The position numbers were made by a program, and so were the translations under genes. The notes under the pieces are model-generated. The model did no database searches, was not told where the DNA came from, and saw nothing but the letters and a program-made list of their open reading frames with translations. Positions 1-8,556 of a stretch of 57,516 nucleotides of DNA are shown here, piece by piece (position 1 is the first letter of the stretch; each line of letters begins with the position of its first letter). The DNA comes from an uncultured Bacillota bacterium (lineage in GTDB: Bacteria > Bacillota > Clostridia > Lachnospirales > Lachnospiraceae), in NCBI GenBank assembly GCA_905200905.1, contig CAJKMA010000010.1, positions 1-57,516 of the forward strand. The letters run 5' to 3'.

Positions 1-2
1 TT

Positions 3-24
3 AAGATGAGGAAAACCTCATTTT
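3..24 (+). terminator. Hairpin terminator of a gene upstream of the window
   Basis: ATGAGG and CCTCAT pair around an AAAA loop, extended outward by A-T and G-T pairs into a short T-run. This fits an intrinsic terminator for a plus-strand gene lying before the window, and it separates that gene from the pilus locus. The stem is short. Confidence 0.4.
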
Positions 25-53
25 AACTTGTACTAAATCTTGACATAGGACCA

Positions 54-82
54 GTTAGTCGTTGGTATTCAGATGATAAGAT
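54..82 (+). promoter_or_regulatory. Promoter of pilus cassette 1 with shared operator-like element
   Basis: An extended -10 (TGA followed by TAAGAT, 74-82) is preceded by CGTTGGTATT (60-69). The stretch 60-78 matches the promoter of the giant adhesin (13400-13418) as CGTTGGTATTYARATGATA, and both copies keep the same spacing to the -10. No good -35 is positioned for this -10; a TTGACA at 40-45 is too far upstream. This suggests an activator site overlapping the -35 region, with the response regulator at 12547-13338 as candidate binder. The sequence match is direct; the binder is inferred. Confidence 0.5.
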
Positions 83-162
83 ATATATAGTTAGTGAGGG
101 CAATGTCAAAGCTGTAAATGAACTTACATGAAAAATATATCATTACATGAGGAGGAAGCAGT

Positions 163-3108
163 GTGAAGAAAAAAAAGGCGCGGCTGCGATGGATAGCATG
201 GACACTTCTATTGATTTTGTGTATGAATAGTGTGGGGACAACAGCCTTAGCAGCAGATTTATCCATTGCGGAAACAGAAAAAAGTTTGACGGAAAATGAA
301 AGTTTTCCAGAGGAGGAAGCAGTACCTCAGAGTGAAATACCATTGACAGAAGAAGGTTTGGCAGAGCAGGAAACCATACCTCAGGAGGAAGTTCCGCCAA
401 CAGAAGAAGGTTTGGCAGAGCAGGAAACCATACCTCAGGAGGAAATTCCGCCAACAGAAGAAGGTTTGGCAGAGCAGGAAACCATACCTCAAGAAGAAGT
501 TATTCCGGAAGCAAATATTCCAGAGGAAGAAAAAACAGAATTACGAAATGTTCAGGAGATGACACAAGGATTTGATATTGATTTTTATATCATTATTGAA
601 GGAGAAAAGGTCAGGCTTCAACACAATGAAATTTCCGGTATTGCAACATGGCAGGAGGGAAGAAAAACATATCACGGAGTTTCTATAGAGGATCTGACTT
701 CTGTATATGAGGACTTTGGATTTACGATAGGAAGCGATGGTCAGAAACCAAATGCGAATGAGAAGTTTGTATCTGCCTACAGAGGAAAAAAAGGAATAGA
801 ATACGGGACGGTTTATACAGATCCGGAATCCGGAAAGACCTATGTTTCCTATAATGATGGGGCAAATAAACAGGGTGAAGCAGTTGATGTATACTACCTT
901 CCAAATGGAAGATTTGCCAATCCGCTACTGGGAAGTAATGTAAGAAAAGGAAATTCCTTTTATCCCGTGGAAGTAAAGGGTGAAGGTCAAAGCAGAATTC
1001 ACTATGGATTGACAGGAACCACAGTGGAAATGACGGTATCTGACTTTAATCCTGAGTTAACGGAACAGACAGATCGGATTGAATGGACCTGTTTTGGAGC
1101 GGACAATAAGGTAGTAGATGGAACAATAGAGGTCGGAAATCAGACGAAGTTTCGAATTGAAAATATTAAGCAGTCCTATGTGATTCAAAGAGCAGATCAG
1201 ACAGTATTTGATATTCAATTTTATGTATATGCAGATAATGAGATTCGGAAGCTGCCAAGTGGTTCTTTGAAAAAAGTATATAAATGGAATAATAATGGAA
1301 GATGTTATCTTTCAATCAACGATTTGGCAGAAATTTACAAAGAATACGGTCTAAAAGGAAGTGAGCAACAGTTTGGAAGATATTTTCCATCTACAGTTCG
1401 TGGAGAAAAGACATTAGCTCATGCGGCAATGGAGACTCGTAAAGGAAAACAATACGTATCCTACACACAGGAGGGGCAGGATACTGCGGTACCCACAGAT
1501 GTTTATTATATGCCAAAGGGTGCAGATGAAAGTGAAAAAGTTCCGCAGGATATTGTAGATGGCAGTGGAAATGTTACTTCATCCGTTGCAGATCAATTAA
1601 AACAAAACAGACATAGCTTTTATTCGGTGACTGTCCTACATCCGGACGGAAACCGGAGTGTGACTTATCATAAAAGAGATGATGATGTCACAATCTCAGT
1701 TAATTATGGAGAGACTCTGGAAGATGATTGGCTTTGTATCAGCGAGGATGAGAACAAAACAATACCGCCGGTAAAAAACGGACAGAATCTGAATTTTACC
1801 ATTCAGAAGATTGAACAGCCTTTTACCATTGCATACAAGAAATTTGAAGCGGAAAAAATTAATATTAAGTTTTATACATTTGTCGATTATGAGCGATTCA
1901 ATGTGGAACAGGTAGATGTTCCGATATTAAAGGATACGACCACGAAACCGGGAACTACATATTATTATATTTCTAATGAGCAATTAAATATCTATCTAAA
2001 AAAGTTTCATTATAATGGTTTGATTCAAAATGGGAATCGAGAGCGTTTCTACTATTCAAAAAGAGATTATGATAGTATCCACAATGCGGGTAAATATACA
2101 ATTAATGGTCATGATTGTATTTACATAGGAAAGACTGGCGAACCCATGGATGTGTATTATTTACCAGATGGAGAGATTCTGCCTCTGTTGAATGTAAAGA
2201 CACTGATGGAATATCATGATAATCGTTATAATGGATTTTACAGTGTGAAAGTACAGGATGACAATGGACAGGTTTATAGCCCTACGGAATTAGAGAATCT
2301 TCCGGCCATAGACTTTGTGGCGAGAAAAACAACCCTTACAAGGACGGTTAGTACGAAGCCTCATGCGGAAGGACAGACAGAGCCAATTAACTGGGAATGT
2401 AGAAGAGAAGATGGAACGCTTTCTGGCATTATAGGAGTAAAAAATGAAGTTAATCAGACGATGAGTTTTACCATTAATCCAGACGATGCAGTACGGCCAT
2501 ATGTGATAGTTCCGGATAATACGGAAAAACCGGCAGAAACAAAAGAAGCGAACATTAGCTTTTATATTTTTATTGATGGAGATTATAAGCTGATAAAAAA
2601 TATCAATGCAGAGCAGCATTATATTACGAAAGCTAACAGTGGATTGGACAGTCGATATTATTTGAGAGCCAGAGCAAGTGATGCGATTTCACAGGTTTAT
2701 AAGGAATTTGGATTTACCCCGGACAAATTAGAACCAGGAGCAGATGGCAAGGAGAAGATACTGTTTGGCTATGCGACAGATACAAGAGTATTTGTAGAGC
2801 ATCCATACAAAGATAAAGATGGTACATGGTACATTCCTGTTTTGAAGAATGGTCACGATGTATCTGTTTACTACTTTTCACAGCCTAATCCGCTGAATCC
2901 GGATAAACTGGTACCTTATTTTGATCGGCTGACAGGATTGTCCGCTCAGGTCGGCGTAGCAGGGCGTCGGTTTGATAAGGAAGCAAGTTTCCATCTGATG
3001 GAAGTGCTGGATCCGCTGAATCTGACCAAAGGCCAAGCAATTTTGAAGCAGTATGTGGCTCATGGGCAGCATTACCGTGTAGAAGTTCCCAAGAAGGCAG
3101 TATTATAA
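163..3108 (+). CDS. Large surface adhesin, N-terminal part, cut by an in-frame stop
   Basis: This is the N-terminal 981 residues of a cell-surface adhesin. The GTG start has GGAGGA at 151-156. A signal peptide with a KKKK n-region ends near residue 31 (ALAA). A Glu/Pro-rich stalk with three perfect-length 18-residue repeats follows (residues 62-115). Then come four diverged modules of about 210-230 residues, starting near residues 137, 347, 566 and 797, each opening with a pattern like FDIxFYxxxDGE and containing a YYLP[DN]G segment and a W-x-C near its end. The TAA at 3106-3108 falls inside module 4, and the same frame stays open to 6288, where the missing W-x-C and a wall-sorting signal are found. 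The intact protein would be about 2040 residues. By position it corresponds to the Cpa-type tip adhesin of FCT pili. The piece alone has a signal peptide but no anchor, so it would be secreted or non-functional unless read through. Confidence 0.8.
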   Translation: MKKKKARLRWIAWTLLLILCMNSVGTTALAADLSIAETEKSLTENESFPEEEAVPQSEIPLTEEGLAEQETIPQEEVPPTEEGLAEQETIPQEEIPPTEEGLAEQETIPQEEVIPEANIPEEEKTELRNVQEMTQGFDIDFYIIIEGEKVRLQHNEISGIATWQEGRKTYHGVSIEDLTSVYEDFGFTIGSDGQKPNANEKFVSAYRGKKGIEYGTVYTDPESGKTYVSYNDGANKQGEAVDVYYLPNGRFANPLLGSNVRKGNSFYPVEVKGEGQSRIHYGLTGTTVEMTVSDFNPELTEQTDRIEWTCFGADNKVVDGTIEVGNQTKFRIENIKQSYVIQRADQTVFDIQFYVYADNEIRKLPSGSLKKVYKWNNNGRCYLSINDLAEIYKEYGLKGSEQQFGRYFPSTVRGEKTLAHAAMETRKGKQYVSYTQEGQDTAVPTDVYYMPKGADESEKVPQDIVDGSGNVTSSVADQLKQNRHSFYSVTVLHPDGNRSVTYHKRDDDVTISVNYGETLEDDWLCISEDENKTIPPVKNGQNLNFTIQKIEQPFTIAYKKFEAEKINIKFYTFVDYERFNVEQVDVPILKDTTTKPGTTYYYISNEQLNIYLKKFHYNGLIQNGNRERFYYSKRDYDSIHNAGKYTINGHDCIYIGKTGEPMDVYYLPDGEILPLLNVKTLMEYHDNRYNGFYSVKVQDDNGQVYSPTELENLPAIDFVARKTTLTRTVSTKPHAEGQTEPINWECRREDGTLSGIIGVKNEVNQTMSFTINPDDAVRPYVIVPDNTEKPAETKEANISFYIFIDGDYKLIKNINAEQHYITKANSGLDSRYYLRARASDAISQVYKEFGFTPDKLEPGADGKEKILFGYATDTRVFVEHPYKDKDGTWYIPVLKNGHDVSVYYFSQPNPLNPDKLVPYFDRLTGLSAQVGVAGRRFDKEASFHLMEVLDPLNLTKGQAILKQYVAHGQHYRVEVPKKAVL
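346..507 (+). repeat. Three tandem 54-bp repeats coding for an 18-residue Glu/Pro-rich unit
   Basis: The units are 346-399, 400-453 and 454-507. Each encodes TEEGLAEQETIPQEE followed by a short Val/Ile-Pro end. They are almost identical at the nucleotide level, so recent slippage or recombination is likely. The segment lies just after the signal peptide and probably acts as an extended acidic spacer. Confidence 0.9.
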
Positions 3109-3162
3109 GGTGAGTATCAAGGAAAAGATATTATTTGGAGTTGTACATCGGATGACAAAGAT

Positions 3163-6100
3163 GTGGTAGATGTTATTCCGGATTTGTCAGGAAAAGATAC
3201 AGTCATATTTGAGTGGCCGAAGGTTGAATATTCTTATAAAGTGGTTGCAGATAAACCTCAGGATTCAGATACAGTCAGAATCATTTATGATACCACACGT
3301 TATATGAAAAAGCTTCCAAAAGAAGAGAAGTTGACACCTCAGGTTGGGAATAAGACAAGATTTACAGAAGACATTCCAAATAGTGAAGCTGCAAAGTATA
3401 TTGTTAAGTCTCCATATCCACTGACTTATGACCATGAAGACAATAACAGTAAAGAACTGGAACAGTATGAATTTGATCACTGGGATTATAAGGATCAGGA
3501 TGGGCATTGGAAGGAATGTGATTCAGGAAGTGAACTTTCAGCCATTATCAACGATACACAAAAACCGATTATTTTCTACGCGGCATGGAATAAGGTCAGT
3601 GATTTTAGCCGGAAACAGGTGCAGTTTTATATTTGTAAATCTGCAATGCCAGAGGATTCCAGCATAGCGCTTCCATCCGTAAATGAAGATGATTTTACAA
3701 GCGCTGTGGCAGTGGCAAATTGTAATGTATCGGCTACCAGATTAGATGATAATGTGCAGATTGTTGGTAACAAGAATCCGGGGACTTGGGAGGCTTATGT
3801 AAATGGTCATAAGCGAGTGCTGGATTTGTTACAGGGAACAAAACCGGATCCAGGAAGTCAAGGTGGAGATAATATCTATAAAATAGACCGTATTCCTTCC
3901 GATGAAGAAGTGTTCCAGACAATTCGTGAAAGTGGACGTACAATCCGCATTGGGGACAGGGAGATTCCTGCTTCGAAATTAGATACGGAATTCTTTACCA
4001 TTTACTGGTATTCCTTTAATAGTCGACTGTCAGACGGATGGCATATTGATGGACGTATTGTAGCGAAAAATGGTTATCTTACGGTAAAGAAAGACTTTGT
4101 TGGAACGCCTGAGGTGATAAAAGAGATACAAAAAGATTATTATATCAATGTTGACATGGATGCAACGTTTTCAGACGGAACAGTGCAGCCACCAGCATTT
4201 CATGAGCATATGAAGCTGGTACTTCCTACGGAAGGTGGTCAGGTGCTGGCTCAAAATGAGCCGGAGCAGATTGTTGGTACCTGGGACGATGACATGCATA
4301 CAAGTTGTACCTGGATTGTTAAGGCAGATCCATTTTGGAAGTACACCTTGAAAGAGCACAATTATAAACCCAATGATTCCAAGGTGAAGTTCTCAGGTTG
4401 GTACAATGTTCACAATTCTCATGAGCAAGGAGAAAATGTGAATACATGGGAACTATATCCGGAGAACAGCGGTATTAAGTTTACAGGGCGCGGCATGGGT
4501 CGAGGAGGAGAAGCTCTTACCATTGAACTGGAGAATCGTTATCAAAGACCAGGGGTGCTTACACTGAATAAGTTTGATGCTGCTACCGGACAGGGAATGG
4601 AAGGAATTACTTTTGCTGTTAGCCAGAATGGTGTTAAGAAAGAGACATTAACAACTGATAAAAATGGAATTGCAGAACTTTCCATTGTATTACAGGATAA
4701 AGCCGGACAGAATCGAACTGCCACAGAAACCTACTTGCTGCAGGAGATAAATGTACCTGTCGGATATATTGATCCGGGAGATATACAGATTACCGTTGAA
4801 ATAGCAGACGGAGCATTTAAAATCACAGAGGCAAAACTGGTAGACAGACAAGCAGGAGAAAACCAAGAGGCTGTAAAAGCTCCTGAAAATGATCAGATTG
4901 ATGGAAAGTCTGTGCTGACGATTCGTGGTGATACAAGCCTGAATATCAGAAACTTCTCGAAAAACAGTAAGTTACATATTAAAAAGACTTGGGGAAATCC
5001 AAACGATGCTCTAACAGAAAAACAGGTTAAAGTACGATTGTATCGTGACGGAATGTCCACAGGACAGGAATTCGTACTGGATGCAGATAACAACTGGGAG
5101 TATACAGTTGACAAGGTACCGCTGTTTTTGGATAAGAAACCGGTAGAATACAAGATTGAAGAAATTGAAATCGGTAAGACACATTATTCACCGGAATTTG
5201 GAGATGGATTTTTGTATTATGAAGTTATTTATTCTGAGATTCAGTATAAAGATGCGGCAGGACAGCTGCTATCACCGAAGAATGAACAGGAATTCCAAGA
5301 GATTTCTCAGATAGAACTAGGGGTTCAGAATTTGCATTTTAATCTGGCAGATAGAAGTTTTCTGAAGACAGATGATCTTCCGAGAAATCGTCTGGAAGGT
5401 GCAGAATTTATGCTGTATGAAGTTCCATATAAAGAAGGTACATCCGAATATGTAGATGATACAGGATATACAGTGGAATGTGTGAAGAAAGGTGACAAAG
5501 ATACAATAGTTCTGAAAAAGGACGGGCAGGAATGTACGCCGATTCAGGAACAGCCGTATAGGACAAATACAGACGGAATGCTTCTCATACCGGATACTGT
5601 GCCAAAGGGAAGATACTGGATGGTGGAATCCTCTACTCCTTATAAAGGAGTGACAGGAAAAACACAATACAAAGATAATTTGTCATTGTACATGGTAGAG
5701 GTGGAAAATGAGATTATTTTCTTATATGAAAAAGAATCAGGAGCAAGTATATGGAAACCACTTACAGACAGGCATGTGGTGAATCATCCTCACACAGGAG
5801 GTGTTACAGTAAATATAAGAAAAGAAGTCATCGGACCATTTGGTGATAGGGATAAGACATTTGATGTGGCAATACTCTATCGTGAAGATGGTATGAAAAT
5901 GTACAAGCGTGTAGATGCCAAGATTAAAAATAATGAAATGATTACAATACAGCATGTAGACATTGGGTCTGAGATTGAGATTACGGAAGCAGTAGATGTA
6001 TCAAAATATGATGTATCGCTTTCACAAAAAGGAACAGGAGATAGCTATTTGCAAGCAGTACAGGCAACAGAAGATAAAGTACAAAATACAGCCGTTATGA

Positions 6101-6288
6101 AATATACAATTCATGGAATGCCGGAGGATGTGATTGAGCTGAAAATCACAAACCAAAATACAGAAGATGCAAAGCCGAATACAGGAATTCATTTGGAAAA
6201 CAACCTGTATATTTGGATGTTGACGATTATAAGTATTACTGCTGTCTTGTTCTTTTGGAGAAGAAAGAAAAAGGAGGGAGTGCGATAG
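3163..6288 (+). CDS. Large surface adhesin, C-terminal part with Cna-B domains and KPNTG anchor
   Basis: This is the remainder of the adhesin starting at 163. It is in the same frame, which is open from 3109, directly after the TAA. The first possible start is a GTG at 3163 with no ribosome-binding site and no signal peptide, so independent expression is unlikely. The first residues complete module 4 of the upstream piece. Next come an Ig-like region, a SpaA/Cna-B-like domain (from about LTLNKFDAATG), a Cna-B domain (KLHIKKTWGNPNDALTEKQV, VRLYRDG), another SpaA-like domain (FLKTDDLPRNRLEGAEF), and a final domain resembling those of the FctA pilins. The C-terminus is KPNTGIHLENN, a membrane segment and RRKKK, a sorting signal. 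KPNTGxHL is shared with the major pilin at 7118-8452, which points to the class B sortase at 8557. Treat both halves as one disrupted gene unless the stop is a sequencing error. Confidence 0.75.
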   Translation: MVDVIPDLSGKDTVIFEWPKVEYSYKVVADKPQDSDTVRIIYDTTRYMKKLPKEEKLTPQVGNKTRFTEDIPNSEAAKYIVKSPYPLTYDHEDNNSKELEQYEFDHWDYKDQDGHWKECDSGSELSAIINDTQKPIIFYAAWNKVSDFSRKQVQFYICKSAMPEDSSIALPSVNEDDFTSAVAVANCNVSATRLDDNVQIVGNKNPGTWEAYVNGHKRVLDLLQGTKPDPGSQGGDNIYKIDRIPSDEEVFQTIRESGRTIRIGDREIPASKLDTEFFTIYWYSFNSRLSDGWHIDGRIVAKNGYLTVKKDFVGTPEVIKEIQKDYYINVDMDATFSDGTVQPPAFHEHMKLVLPTEGGQVLAQNEPEQIVGTWDDDMHTSCTWIVKADPFWKYTLKEHNYKPNDSKVKFSGWYNVHNSHEQGENVNTWELYPENSGIKFTGRGMGRGGEALTIELENRYQRPGVLTLNKFDAATGQGMEGITFAVSQNGVKKETLTTDKNGIAELSIVLQDKAGQNRTATETYLLQEINVPVGYIDPGDIQITVEIADGAFKITEAKLVDRQAGENQEAVKAPENDQIDGKSVLTIRGDTSLNIRNFSKNSKLHIKKTWGNPNDALTEKQVKVRLYRDGMSTGQEFVLDADNNWEYTVDKVPLFLDKKPVEYKIEEIEIGKTHYSPEFGDGFLYYEVIYSEIQYKDAAGQLLSPKNEQEFQEISQIELGVQNLHFNLADRSFLKTDDLPRNRLEGAEFMLYEVPYKEGTSEYVDDTGYTVECVKKGDKDTIVLKKDGQECTPIQEQPYRTNTDGMLLIPDTVPKGRYWMVESSTPYKGVTGKTQYKDNLSLYMVEVENEIIFLYEKESGASIWKPLTDRHVVNHPHTGGVTVNIRKEVIGPFGDRDKTFDVAILYREDGMKMYKRVDAKIKNNEMITIQHVDIGSEIEITEAVDVSKYDVSLSQKGTGDSYLQAVQATEDKVQNTAVMKYTIHGMPEDVIELKITNQNTEDAKPNTGIHLENNLYIWMLTIISITAVLFFWRRKKKEGVR

Positions 6289-6521
6289 ATTCCAAAAATA
6301 ATATAGAAAAAGAGCCGAAAAAAAAACAGGAAAACAGGATTACAGAATATTTGAAGCATGTAAAATTTAAAAAAAGGCTCTTTGGAGTAGATGAGGCGGA
6401 CGTTTGGAAGAAAATACAGGAACTGAATCATTTATATGAGGAAGCGCTTGTATGGGAAAGAAAAAGATATGATCTTTTATTAGAAGAACGCACCAAAGTC
6501 CGTGAAGAAAACTCCGATTAA
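6285..6521 (+). CDS. Small charged protein of unknown function between adhesin and SipA-like gene
   Basis: A product of about 78 residues, rich in Lys and Glu, has a likely amphipathic or coiled-coil C-terminal half (DVWKKIQELNHLYEEALVWERKRYD). It has no signal peptide. The frame is open further upstream to an ATG at 6213, but those residues would be the shifted reading of the adhesin's membrane anchor and are unlikely to be real. GGAGG at 6273-6277 is spaced 7 bases from an ATA at 6285, which overlaps the adhesin stop as ATAG. ATA would be a rare initiation codon. The stop overlaps the next ATG by one base (TAATG), indicating coupling to the SipA-like gene. I do not recognise the family. A cytoplasmic role in pilus assembly is only a guess from position. 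Confidence 0.5.
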   Translation: MDSKNNIEKEPKKKQENRITEYLKHVKFKKRLFGVDEADVWKKIQELNHLYEEALVWERKRYDLLLEERTKVREENSD

Positions 6522-7072
6522 TGAAGAAAAAACAAAATTCCGAGTTGACAGCAGAACAGGTCATCAGACGACGCAGAAATGCAATTCTTGACTGTAGAGG
6601 CTGGATCGAGCTTGGAGTGAGACTGGCAGGATTGACACTTATCTTTTTTGTTCTGTTTTCCAAAGTGTTTCTTATCTGTCAGCTTAATGGAAACGCCATG
6701 TTTCCATCTTTGAAAGATGGGGATCTGGTTCTTGGATTTCGATTAGAAAAGGAAATCCAAAAAGACGATTTGATCCTATATGAGATGGACAGAGAAATTT
6801 GTGCATCCAGAGTGGTAGCAAAGGGAACGGATTACGTGGATATGGATGAGGAAGGACACCTGTATGTCAACGGTACAGTGCAATCTGGTGAGATTCTGTA
6901 TCCAACAGAACCTAAGACACTTCTGAAATATCCTTTCCAAGTGCCGGAGGGTTATGTATTTGTTCTCGGAGATTACCGGACACAATCTTCTGACAGCCGG
7001 GATTTTGGTCCCTTGCCAGAGGAGGCAATTAAGGGCAAGGTGATTACCATTGTCCGACGCAGAGGGTTTTAA
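6521..7072 (+). CDS. sipA: SipA-like inactive signal peptidase I homologue (pilus assembly factor)
   Basis: The protein has 183 residues: a short basic N-terminus, one membrane segment (about 33-55) and an extracytoplasmic S26 signal-peptidase fold. The family motif GxSMxPTL appears as NGNAMFPSL, so the catalytic Ser is Ala59. The catalytic Lys that precedes RVV in box D is Ser96 (CASRVVAKGTD). Structural motifs remain: VPEGYVFVLGDYR and SSDSRDFG. Loss of both Ser and Lys is known for SipA of streptococcal FCT pili, which is needed for pilus polymerisation without peptidase activity. The position between adhesin and FctA pilin is also the SipA position. The enzyme is therefore predicted to be inactive and to act as a pilin chaperone or scaffold. 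The substitutions are directly visible; the function is inferred from the family. Confidence 0.85.
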   Translation: MKKKQNSELTAEQVIRRRRNAILDCRGWIELGVRLAGLTLIFFVLFSKVFLICQLNGNAMFPSLKDGDLVLGFRLEKEIQKDDLILYEMDREICASRVVAKGTDYVDMDEEGHLYVNGTVQSGEILYPTEPKTLLKYPFQVPEGYVFVLGDYRTQSSDSRDFGPLPEEAIKGKVITIVRRRGF

Positions 7073-7117
7073 CTTTGCAGAAAAAATTATAAATATACAA
7101 TGAAAGGAAGAAAAACT

Positions 7118-8452
7118 ATGAAGAAAAAATTATCAGCATTACTGGCTATCGTATTAGCATTTTGTATGAGTGTACCAGTATTGGCAGCACCATCAGATTA
7201 TCCTACAACTGGAGATTTGGCTAATACAGAGACAACATTTACAATTGAAAAAAAATATGTAACAAATGATGAAAATAAAAATGCAGCTCAATTCCCGAGT
7301 GAAACCTTGCAGTTTGAGTCAGTTTGTACAGCAGCACCGATGACTCCTCTTACAGCACCTAATTTAACGATAGATCCTTTAACTGTGGATAGTAATCCAG
7401 ATGATATCGTAGTAAATGTACCGATATATAGTGTTCCTGGTAAATACAACTATGAAATCACAGAGCAGTCACCTTCTCAACATACACCAGATTCAAAAGA
7501 TTCAGCAGGTGTAGTATATGATGAGAAGTCTGTATTTATTCAGGTTGTTGTAAAATATGAAGGCGCTGATTTGAAAAAATTCGTAACGGTTGCAGCTGAT
7601 GGAACTACAATCGGAAATGGAAATAGTGATGATCAAGATAGTGCAAAGAAAAAAGGCGATTTTAAAAACAAATATTTATTAGATGGAGAACTTATTATTC
7701 CAGATCCAACTCCAGGACCAACTCCAAACCCAGGTCCGAACCCGACTCCCGATCCAGGTAAGGATCCAGATCCGATTACACCGATTCCACCAGAAGGAGG
7801 CGGAGAAACACCTGATAAAACAGAATTGGCAAAATTTAAAATTATGAAACAGGTGCGCGGACCGCTTGCAAGTCAGGATCAGCTTTTCGATGTAACCGTG
7901 ACATTAACTTCAGAAAAACCGGTAAGAAGTGACATTACATATAAAGGTGCCGCTAATGGTACTATTAAAAAAGTAGACGATGGAAGCGATTGGACAGGCA
8001 ATGCTAATACTGGATATACAGCAACCTTAAATCTTCAGCTTAAGGATGGACAGACAGTTGTATTCAGCGGCATGCCTGCAGAAGTAACTTATAAAGTGCA
8101 GGAAGATAGTAAACATATCGGTAAATTAGACGAGAATACTCTTAATGATCCATCCAAAGGTTACACAGTAGCATACTATGGAGGTGGAGAGAAAGTAACC
8201 AATCCAACAGATAATGATCCTGTATCTGAGGATTATGGAAAAGGTAATTTTGTAACAGGTACAATCGGAAAAGCTACGAATAACAACATCATCATCGCAA
8301 ACAGCAAGGGCATGAACGACGAAGATTCCAATATGGTGAAACCGAATACAGGCCTCCATTTAGATTCTCTTCCATACATTATGATTCTCGGTGTTGTTGT
8401 TCTGGGCGCTGGCATGATGATTGTAAGAAGCCGTAAAAGAAGAGAAGAGTAA
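7118..8452 (+). CDS. fctA: Major pilin, FctA/Spy0128 type, KPNTG-anchored
   Basis: The mature protein builds the pilus shaft. The start at 7118 has AAAGGAAG upstream; an in-frame ATG at 7100 would only lengthen the signal peptide. The signal peptide ends around VLAAPSDYP. Domain 1 (about 35-195) resembles Spy0128/FctA pilins (TFTIEKKYVT, VPGKYNYEITEQ, VVYDEKSVFIQVVVKY), a fold stabilised by Lys-Asn isopeptide bonds. A Pro-rich linker (about 200-235: PTPGPTPNPGPNPTPDPG) leads to domain 2 (LAKFKIMKQVRGPL, FDVTVTL, TYKVQED). The C-terminus is KPNTGLHLDSLPY, a membrane helix and RSRKRREE. The anchor is not LPXTG. It matches the adhesin upstream and fits processing by the class B sortase downstream. 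Confidence 0.9.
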   Translation: MKKKLSALLAIVLAFCMSVPVLAAPSDYPTTGDLANTETTFTIEKKYVTNDENKNAAQFPSETLQFESVCTAAPMTPLTAPNLTIDPLTVDSNPDDIVVNVPIYSVPGKYNYEITEQSPSQHTPDSKDSAGVVYDEKSVFIQVVVKYEGADLKKFVTVAADGTTIGNGNSDDQDSAKKKGDFKNKYLLDGELIIPDPTPGPTPNPGPNPTPDPGKDPDPITPIPPEGGGETPDKTELAKFKIMKQVRGPLASQDQLFDVTVTLTSEKPVRSDITYKGAANGTIKKVDDGSDWTGNANTGYTATLNLQLKDGQTVVFSGMPAEVTYKVQEDSKHIGKLDENTLNDPSKGYTVAYYGGGEKVTNPTDNDPVSEDYGKGNFVTGTIGKATNNNIIIANSKGMNDEDSNMVKPNTGLHLDSLPYIMILGVVVLGAGMMIVRSRKRREE

Positions 8453-8488
8453 GGAAAGTTAAAAGAAAGATAAAAAAGCAGGTCGTGG

Positions 8489-8514
8489 GCTCCTCCGTAG
8501 ATTCACGGGGGAGC
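8489..8514 (+). promoter_or_regulatory. Strong intercistronic hairpin between major pilin and sortase B
   Basis: GCTCCTCCGT (8489-8498) pairs with ACGGGGGAGC (8505-8514): 10 base pairs with one T-G wobble and a 6-base loop. No T-run follows, so it is a weak terminator at best. It may protect the 3' end of the pilin message or limit read-through into the sortase gene. Cassette 2 has a similar element at the same relative position (23249-23283). Confidence 0.6.
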
Positions 8515-8556
8515 TTCTGCACAAAACAAAGCTGACGAACGAAAGGGAGCAGAACA

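Noticed and set aside
143..492. Repetitive minus-strand frames opposite the adhesin N-terminus
   Set aside because: They are the antisense reading of the 54-bp repeats, with no start signals.
6213..6284. N-terminal extension of the small pilus-locus protein to ATG 6213
   Set aside because: These codons are the shifted reading of the adhesin's membrane anchor, and there is no ribosome-binding site before 6213.
3163..6288. Independent gene starting at GTG 3163
   Set aside because: There is no ribosome-binding site and no signal peptide, and the frame is the continuation of 163-3108 past one TAA.
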